Positions 59,189 through 64,000 of a stretch of DNA of 64,000 nt are shown one piece after another. The stretch's first letter is position 1. Each line of letters starts with the position of its first letter. The position numbers were made by a program, and so were the translations under genes. The notes under the pieces were generated by a model. That model made no database searches. It saw nothing but the letters and a program-made list of their open reading frames with translations, and was not told the origin of the DNA. This DNA comes from Myroides odoratus (GTDB taxonomy: Bacteria > Bacteroidota > Bacteroidia > Flavobacteriales > Flavobacteriaceae), in contig NZ_LROZ01000009.1 in assembly GCF_001549985.1 (NCBI RefSeq), forward strand, positions 62,001 through 126,000, given 5' to 3'.

Positions 59189-59608
59189 ATGTTCAGAAAA
59201 GTTAAGTTTTTTTTAGTTTGCGCGATGATTGCTATAAGTGCTTCAGCTTGTAGTTCTGATGATAGTTCTACCTCCACTAAAAAATCTGGATCGGGATATC
59301 GAGTTTCGAATGAGGAGTATGTGGTAGAGGTTGCTGGAACAAGGGATGTAGAATTTCAACGTATTGAAGTGGCTACAATTGATGGAAAAGAAGTTACTAC
59401 ATTCATTAAAGACAAGTTTGAAGGGAAAAGAGAATGGACTAAAGAATTTAAAAAAACGGTAAAACAAAAAATTACGGTTAAGGTATTGGCGTCAAGTGAA
59501 AATGAAGAATCAAAACTTCATATTCGCGTGAGAAAGAGCCAGAATATCATTAAAGAGGCTGAGTTTGAAGTGAAAGGAAAATCACTTTACGGAGAAATTA
59601 TCTTTTAA
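59189..59608 (+). CDS. Small lipoprotein, sister copy 1
   Basis: A 139-residue lipoprotein: FRKVKFFLVCAMIAISASAC (lipidated Cys21), then SSDDSSTSTKKSG. The mature domain is beta-strand rich: YVVEVAGTRDVEFQRIEVAT, KITVKVLASSENEESKLHIR, and ends in GKSLYGEIIF. It shares signal peptide, strand order and C-terminus with the next gene, so they are duplicates, while the middle differs strongly (basic here, acidic in copy 2). The fold could be an immunoglobulin-like sandwich; no known family was recognised and function is unknown. Confidence 0.75.
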   Translation: MFRKVKFFLVCAMIAISASACSSDDSSTSTKKSGSGYRVSNEEYVVEVAGTRDVEFQRIEVATIDGKEVTTFIKDKFEGKREWTKEFKKTVKQKITVKVLASSENEESKLHIRVRKSQNIIKEAEFEVKGKSLYGEIIF

Positions 59609-59768
59609 ATAGAAGTTAAGTTCAGCGTATTTATTTTCAACTTTCGTTGAAATAAAAGAGGAATAGTATCGTTATCAAAGGAACTCGTAGCATTTTATCT
59701 GCCCTATACTTTAACGTTCTGGCACTTAAAATGAGTAGTTAAATTTTTGAATAAGACAAAAAAAATCC

Positions 59769-59776
59769 TATTTTTG
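59769..59776 (+). promoter_or_regulatory. Candidate -7 promoter element, second sister lipoprotein gene
   Basis: TATTTTTG matches TAnnTTTG and is followed by AATTGTTAAATAAAAGTAAA, the duplicated 5' UTR. Each sister gene thus has its own promoter. Confidence 0.6.
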
Positions 59777-59800
59777 AATTGTTAAATAAAAGTAAAAATG

Positions 59801-60241
59801 ATGTTCAGAAAAGTTAAGTTTATTGTAGTCTGTGCAATTATTGCGTTAGGACTAGCTGCATGTAGTTCAGATGATGGTAATCCTGTACTTAAATTAGATA
59901 AGAAACAATACAATGTGTTAATAGAAATTACCGATGATATTGAAATGGAACAGATTACGGCCTATTATTATGATGGCGTTCAGATCACGGAAGAAAAATT
60001 TATTGAACCTGCTCCTGTTGTAGATGAGGATGAAGAAGGGGAACAAGGACAAGAACCAAAAATAACACAATGGGATAGATCGTACACGCTAACAGTTGCT
60101 GAACGTGTAAGTATTGAAGCGAAGGGTGTGGGAGACAGTTCATCTTCTAGGTTGACTATTACAGTAACAGATAAAGATGGTTTTGTAGTGAAAGAGAAAG
60201 AAGCAAAAGGAAAAGACTTATACTTAGAAATGAATTTTTAG
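59801..60241 (+). CDS. Small lipoprotein, sister copy 2
   Basis: A 146-residue lipoprotein beginning FRKVKFIVVCAIIALGLAAC (Cys21 from ATG 59801; an ATG directly before, 59798, is possible). A very acidic insert, VVDEDEEGEQGQEPK (~76-90), replaces the basic segment of the sister protein. Strands LNKKQYNVLIEITDDI-like at the start and RLTITVTDKDGFVVKEKEAK at the end, closing GKDLYLEMNF, follow the same plan. The pair may bind each other through their opposite charges, but that is only an idea. A terminator follows. Confidence 0.75.
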   Translation: MFRKVKFIVVCAIIALGLAACSSDDGNPVLKLDKKQYNVLIEITDDIEMEQITAYYYDGVQITEEKFIEPAPVVDEDEEGEQGQEPKITQWDRSYTLTVAERVSIEAKGVGDSSSSRLTITVTDKDGFVVKEKEAKGKDLYLEMNF

Positions 60242-60256
60242 TTTGCTAAAAAACAT

Positions 60257-60288
60257 AAAAAAAGGTACCTCATAGGGTACCTTTTTTT
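60257..60288. terminator. Bidirectional intrinsic terminator
   Basis: AAAAAAAGGTACC / GGTACCTTTTTTT, 13-bp perfect stem with a 6-nt loop between convergent genes. Confidence 0.93.
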
Positions 60289-60305
60289 ATGTTATACATT
60301 GTATG

Positions 60306-61253
60306 TTAGCTAAAATTTAATCGGATTTTATCCATGATAACTTGTGCTAATTTTGCTTTGCTTTCAAAGGTCCAGCCTGCAATATGAGGGGATAGTAAGA
60401 CTTTTTCTGATTGAATCAAGTATTGCATAGGTTGAGGTAGCGTTTCGTCAGCAAACATATGTTCAAAGGAAGATTTCTCATACTCCAACACATCTAAGGC
60501 AGCACCTCTTACCTTTCCACGCTCTAGAGCAGCAACTAAATCTGCCGTGTTGACCGCTTTGCCTCGTGCAGTATTAATTAGCCAAAATGGCTTAGCCATT
60601 TGCTCTATAAAAACCTGATCAATAAGGTTGATTGTTTCGGGTGTTTGAGGAATATGCAAGCTAATGATGTCTGCTCTTTGTTGTAACGTGGCTAAAGAAA
60701 CTTGGGTTGCATATTGATTGGATAAGTTGTCTAGGATATCGTGAAAAATAACCTCGCAATTAAAGCCTTGTAGGCGCTGAGCAAAAGCATTTCCCATATG
60801 ACCATATCCAATAATTCCAACTGTTTTTCCTTCAATTTCATGTCCTCTATTGCCTTCTCGAATCCAAATACCAGCTCTTACTTCTTGGTCCACAAGATTT
60901 AATTTGTTGAATAACGTCAATAACATCCCCAAAGCATGTTCTCCAACAGCCGTTTGATTGCCTTCGGGTGCAGCGATTAAGGCAATTCCTTTTGATGCTG
61001 CAAAGGCACAGTCTATGTTTTCTAAACCAGCTCCAACACGACCAATGAATTTAAGTTGTGTCGCTTTTTCTAAGAAAGTCTGATCAATTTTAAATCGACT
61101 GCGTATAATGATGCCTTCGTATTCGTGTATTGTATTTTCTATAGTTTCTTTACTCGACGTGTAATCTTCTATATTGGTATACCCCATTTGAGTGAATTGC
61201 TCGATCATCAAGGGGTGGTTACTATCTATATGTAATACTTTTTTTGCTGCCAT
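60306..61253 (-). CDS. D-2-hydroxyacid dehydrogenase (phosphoglycerate-dehydrogenase-like)
   Basis: From ATG 61253 (MAAKKVLHIDSNHPLMIEQF) a 315-residue NAD-dependent dehydrogenase; a start seven codons upstream would overlap the end of mgtE. The substrate domain has GIIIRSRFKIDQTFL and FIGRVGAGLENIDCAFAASK (~74-93, Arg for the carboxylate); the Rossmann motif is TVGIIGYGHMGNAFAQRL (~145-162); catalytic Arg, Glu and His appear in LINTARGKAVN, AALDVLEYEK and LLSPHIAGWTFESK. It could be a serine-pathway SerA without the ACT domain, or another 2-hydroxyacid enzyme; sequence cannot decide. It is the last gene of the rsmA-mgtE operon. Confidence 0.85.
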   Translation of the reverse strand: MAAKKVLHIDSNHPLMIEQFTQMGYTNIEDYTSSKETIENTIHEYEGIIIRSRFKIDQTFLEKATQLKFIGRVGAGLENIDCAFAASKGIALIAAPEGNQTAVGEHALGMLLTLFNKLNLVDQEVRAGIWIREGNRGHEIEGKTVGIIGYGHMGNAFAQRLQGFNCEVIFHDILDNLSNQYATQVSLATLQQRADIISLHIPQTPETINLIDQVFIEQMAKPFWLINTARGKAVNTADLVAALERGKVRGAALDVLEYEKSSFEHMFADETLPQPMQYLIQSEKVLLSPHIAGWTFESKAKLAQVIMDKIRLNFS

Positions 61254-61263
61254 ACTGCGAAAG

Positions 61264-62616
61264 TTAGAAGCCAAGAATGACTTTGGCGATGGAAAAATAA
61301 ATTAAAATACCGAAAATATCATTGCTGGTTGTAATAAATGGACCTGTAGCCAAAGCAGGATCGACACCGTATTTATTCAATAGAATAGGTACAAAAGTAC
61401 CAATCAAACTGGCAATGATAATTACGCTGATTAAGGCAATGGATACCGTAACACCAATAATGTAATCTACCCCTAGTAGAACGTGACTTCCAATCATCAA
61501 GAGGATTGCCAATAAGAAGCCATTTAATAAACTTAAAGAAACTTCTTTACCTAGGCGTTTCCAAATGGATCCAGAAATGGTGTTATTTGCAAGTCCTTGA
61601 ACAATAATAGCAGAAGATTGAACGCCTACATTTCCCGCCATAGCGGCAATTAAAGGTGTGAAAAAGAAAAGTACACCAAACTTCTCCATGGCATCTTCAA
61701 AGCTTCGCGATACATTCACTGCAACAAAACCACCAATCATTGCGAGAATCAACCAAGGTAATCTTGCCTTGGTTAAGGTTAATATACTGTCATTGGTATC
61801 AACGTCTTGTGAAATACCCGCTGCTAATTGATAATCTTTGTCCGCTTCCTCTTTAATCACGTCCACAATATCATCAATGGTAATTCTCCCTACTAATCGT
61901 CCCATTTCATCCACTACAGGAATCGCTTCTAAATCGTATTTCTGCATGATACGTGCTACTTCTGTATCTTCGGTGTCTACTTTTACATAATCCACTTTAG
62001 GAATATAGACATCACTGATGTGTGTGGTTGTGGAAGACGTCAATAAGTCTTTGAGTGATAGACGGCCTTTTAAGCGACCTTCATCATCTACCACGTAGAT
62101 GGAGTGAACACGAGAAACGTGCTCGGCTTGTTTGCGCATTTCTTTGACACAAGTTAATATGGACCAATTTTCATTGACCGATACAAACTCTTTCGCCATT
62201 AATCCCCCTGCCGTATCTTCGTCATAACGCAATAATTCGACAATGTCTTTGGCGTGTTCTAAATCTTCTAGTTCTAAGAGAACTTCTTCTTGTCTTTTTT
62301 CAGATAATTCTGCGATGATATCGGCAGCATCGTCGGTATCAAGTTCATCGAGCTCTTCGGCAATTTCTTTAGGAGAAAGACTCTTTAAAATCTTTTCTCG
62401 TAAATCATCATCTAAATTAAGTAATATTTCTGCAGTAACTTCACTATCTAATATATCGAAGATATAAATGGCTTCCTCTGTGTGAAGCTCATTCATAATT
62501 TCTGCTATATCCACAGCGTGGATATCCTTCAGAAACTCTAATAATTCAGCTTCCTTACCTGTAGCAATAAGTTCTTCGATTTGTAGAATAGTTTCATCAC
62601 TGATTTTGAATTCCAT
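61264..62616 (-). CDS. mgtE: Magnesium transporter MgtE
   Basis: A 450-residue Mg2+ channel. The N-terminal MgtE superhelix (~1-125) is acidic and repetitive ([40 protein letters not shown]); two CBS domains follow (~130-255, [20 protein letters not shown] and [20 protein letters not shown]), then five transmembrane helices (~285-450) with the pore signature [15 protein letters not shown] and the end segment [20 protein letters not shown]. Mg2+ binding to the cytoplasmic domains closes the pore. It overlaps rsmA by 20 bp, so the pair is translationally coupled. Confidence 0.96.
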   Translation of the reverse strand: MEFKISDETILQIEELIATGKEAELLEFLKDIHAVDIAEIMNELHTEEAIYIFDILDSEVTAEILLNLDDDLREKILKSLSPKEIAEELDELDTDDAADIIAELSEKRQEEVLLELEDLEHAKDIVELLRYDEDTAGGLMAKEFVSVNENWSILTCVKEMRKQAEHVSRVHSIYVVDDEGRLKGRLSLKDLLTSSTTTHISDVYIPKVDYVKVDTEDTEVARIMQKYDLEAIPVVDEMGRLVGRITIDDIVDVIKEEADKDYQLAAGISQDVDTNDSILTLTKARLPWLILAMIGGFVAVNVSRSFEDAMEKFGVLFFFTPLIAAMAGNVGVQSSAIIVQGLANNTISGSIWKRLGKEVSLSLLNGFLLAILLMIGSHVLLGVDYIIGVTVSIALISVIIIASLIGTFVPILLNKYGVDPALATGPFITTSNDIFGILIYFSIAKVILGF

Positions 62617-63385
62617 GTAGTTCTATTTTTTTTGTAAGATCAATAAATTCTTCCACACCTAATTGTTCTGGGCGCATGTTGAAAATGGCTTCTTCTCTAA
62701 TTTCATCGGGTAAACCAAAGCTTTTTAAGCTATTTCTCAAGGTTTTTCGACGTTGATTAAAAGCTGTCTTTACCACAGTAAAGAATAGTTTTTCATTACA
62801 AGGTAGGGTGTAGTTTTCTTTTCTACGCATACGCATCACTCCTGATTTTACTTTGGGGGGAGGATTGAATACTTGTTCTGATACAGTGAACAAATATTCC
62901 GTATCATAAAAGGCCTGTGTCAATACAGAGAGAATACCATAGGTTTTACTTCCTTTCTTTTCACAGATGCGTTCTGCTACTTCCTTTTGGAACATTCCTG
63001 AAAATTCTGGAACAAAATCGCGAAGTTCTAAAACGCGAAATACAATTTGACTTGAAATGTTGTATGGAAAGTTTCCAATAACAGTAAAAGGCTCTTGATT
63101 AAAAGCTTGTACAATGTTGAATTTTAGAAAATCCTGTGCAAAAATGTGACCGTGTAGTTTGGGATAATGTTTATGTAAGTAATCCACAGACTCGGTGTCG
63201 ATTTCTACGACAAAGGTTTCGATGGGTTTTTCTAAAATATATTTGGTCAATACTCCCATTCCAGGACCGATTTCCAACACCTTGTTGTACCCTACTAAGG
63301 TAAGCGTATCGGCAATTCGCCTCGCAACATTTTCATCCGTTAAAAAGTGCTGTCCTAGGTGTTTTTTCGCTCTAACTTTGTCCAT
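62597..63385 (-). CDS. rsmA: 16S rRNA (adenine(1518)-N6/adenine(1519)-N6)-dimethyltransferase
   Basis: A 262-residue SAM-dependent methyltransferase (KsgA) acting on two adjacent adenines near the 3' end of 16S rRNA late in 30S assembly. Signature segments: [20 protein letters not shown] (~7-26), [16 protein letters not shown] (SAM site), [12 protein letters not shown], and the catalytic [17 protein letters not shown] (~104-120), followed by [11 protein letters not shown]. The C-terminal helical domain is complete. Its stop lies 20 bp inside mgtE, and it starts 11 bp after the DUF4286 gene. Confidence 0.97.
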   Translation of the reverse strand: MDKVRAKKHLGQHFLTDENVARRIADTLTLVGYNKVLEIGPGMGVLTKYILEKPIETFVVEIDTESVDYLHKHYPKLHGHIFAQDFLKFNIVQAFNQEPFTVIGNFPYNISSQIVFRVLELRDFVPEFSGMFQKEVAERICEKKGSKTYGILSVLTQAFYDTEYLFTVSEQVFNPPPKVKSGVMRMRRKENYTLPCNEKLFFTVVKTAFNQRRKTLRNSLKSFGLPDEIREEAIFNMRPEQLGVEEFIDLTKKIELHGIQNQ

Positions 63386-63396
63386 TAATTCTCGGT

Positions 63397-63708
63397 TTAG
63401 TGTTCGCTTATTAGCTCTAATTCTGTTTTAAAAGTAAGCATCATATCGCCAAACTTCTTACGTGATTCTATTTCAAATAAATCATGCTCTTCATTGTAAT
63501 ATTGCTGTAATAAATCAGCACTAGCTGTTTCGAATTGAATAGAATAGGTGATTCCGCCCATGTCTTCGTCTACTAAAACCTTCACCATTCGAGCTTTATT
63601 AAATTTCTTTGTGTTTAAGATACCAGGAATATAAAATTCTTTGATCCATGCCATCCACTCATCGTGTACACTTTCATGAATGTTTATTGTTATGTTGTAA
63701 ATAATCAT
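63397..63708 (-). CDS. DUF4286 family protein
   Basis: From ATG 63708 ([20 protein letters not shown]) a 103-residue soluble protein; the longer frame from 63750 begins inside the upstream terminator. It has the ferredoxin-like pattern of small dimeric alpha/beta proteins: an opening strand, helix [14 protein letters not shown], strand [20 protein letters not shown], helix [20 protein letters not shown] and a last strand [14 protein letters not shown] recognise it as DUF4286, typically next to rsmA in flavobacteria. Function unknown. It heads the rsmA-mgtE transcription unit. Confidence 0.82.
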   Translation of the reverse strand: MIIYNITINIHESVHDEWMAWIKEFYIPGILNTKKFNKARMVKVLVDEDMGGITYSIQFETASADLLQQYYNEEHDLFEIESRKKFGDMMLTFKTELELISEH

Positions 63709-63729
63709 CTGATTTGAATTTGGGTTATG

Positions 63730-63737
63730 CAAAGATA
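63730..63737 (-). promoter_or_regulatory. Candidate -7 promoter element of the DUF4286-rsmA-mgtE operon
   Basis: Minus strand TATCTTTG matches TAnnTTTG, 21 bp before ATG 63708, and directly abuts the T tract of the serS terminator. Confidence 0.55.
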
Positions 63738-63776
63738 AAAAAAGCACCAAATGTCTTTTTAGGATTTGGTGCTTTT
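63738..63776 (-). terminator. Intrinsic terminator after serS
   Basis: A 13-bp perfect stem (AAAAGCACCAAAT / ATTTGGTGCTTTT) with an 11-nt loop and a T tract on the minus strand. Confidence 0.9.
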
Positions 63777-63802
63777 CATATACTTATACGCGTAGCGTAA
63801 AA

Positions 63803-64000
<198 letters not shown>

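Overview
This window is a contiguous piece of a low-GC chromosome from a member of the Bacteroidota, almost certainly family Flavobacteriaceae. The evidence is the repeated Bacteroidota-type -7 promoter element TAnnTTTG upstream of many genes, the near absence of Shine-Dalgarno sequences, the complete moxR-DUF58-Bat aerotolerance cluster, the flavobacterial arg operon with a transcarbamylase acting on an N-acylated ornithine, a DUF5686 outer-membrane protein, and a bifunctional OlsF-type ornithine-lipid synthase. Myroides or a close relative would fit, but the genus cannot be proved from the sequence alone. I saw no tRNA, rRNA, CRISPR array, transposase or prophage gene.

Layout. 1-6256: the end of a surface-polysaccharide operon. 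It holds three consecutive O-antigen ligase/polymerase-like membrane proteins, the third fused to a WecG/TagA glycosyltransferase, then a UDP-glucuronate decarboxylase and a polyprenyl-phosphate sugar-1-phosphate transferase, all with overlapping ends. 6355-11977: purine and pyrimidine salvage and synthesis (purD, upp, apt) with small flavobacterial conserved proteins and a GT9 glycosyltransferase. 11978-15234: an accessory stretch with two tandem YD-repeat lipoproteins, a perfect 20-bp inverted repeat, a possible gene remnant, and a leader peptide with clustered arginine codons. 15235-23454: the complete arginine operon (GNAT, argG, argC, argD, argF', argB, argE, argH). 23530-25420: three tandem paralogous lipoproteins. 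25449-29103: a PaaE-like flavin/2Fe-2S reductase, then a PadR regulator with three paralogous membrane proteins. 29293-33967: DUF5686 outer-membrane protein, pheS, a small conserved protein and cvpA. 33964-43024: the minus-strand moxR/DUF58/Bat operon. 43192-45665: an AlbA_2-domain protein, a metallophosphatase and a beta-barrel protein. 45728-51684: minus-strand ALDH7, 3-hydroxyanthranilate dioxygenase, EnvC-like protein, DUF4292 lipoprotein, sugar nucleotidyltransferase and dut. 51861-56730: xseAB, an MscS channel, an OmpA lipoprotein and exonuclease III. 57101-60241: OlsF and two sister lipoproteins. 60306-64000: a D-2-hydroxyacid dehydrogenase, mgtE, rsmA, a DUF4286 protein and the 3' end of serS.

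Most notable is the region before the arginine operon. A 35-codon ORF ends in Ser-Arg-Ser-Ser-Arg-Ser-Arg-Ala, with all three arginines encoded by CGG. It is preceded by a promoter-like element and followed at once by a stem-loop with a T-rich tail and then a second hairpin. This looks like a ribosome-mediated arginine attenuator. In the same operon the transcarbamylase has Ala at position 90, where the Bacteroides fragilis enzyme has Pro and the Xanthomonas enzyme has Glu, which hints at N-succinyl rather than N-acetyl intermediates. Other points of interest are the three identical ATACCTA heptamers around the padR promoter, the padR-linked family of membrane proteins with a VDHxAxDIE motif, the polymerase-GT26 fusion, and several tandem lipoprotein duplications that include their upstream DNA.
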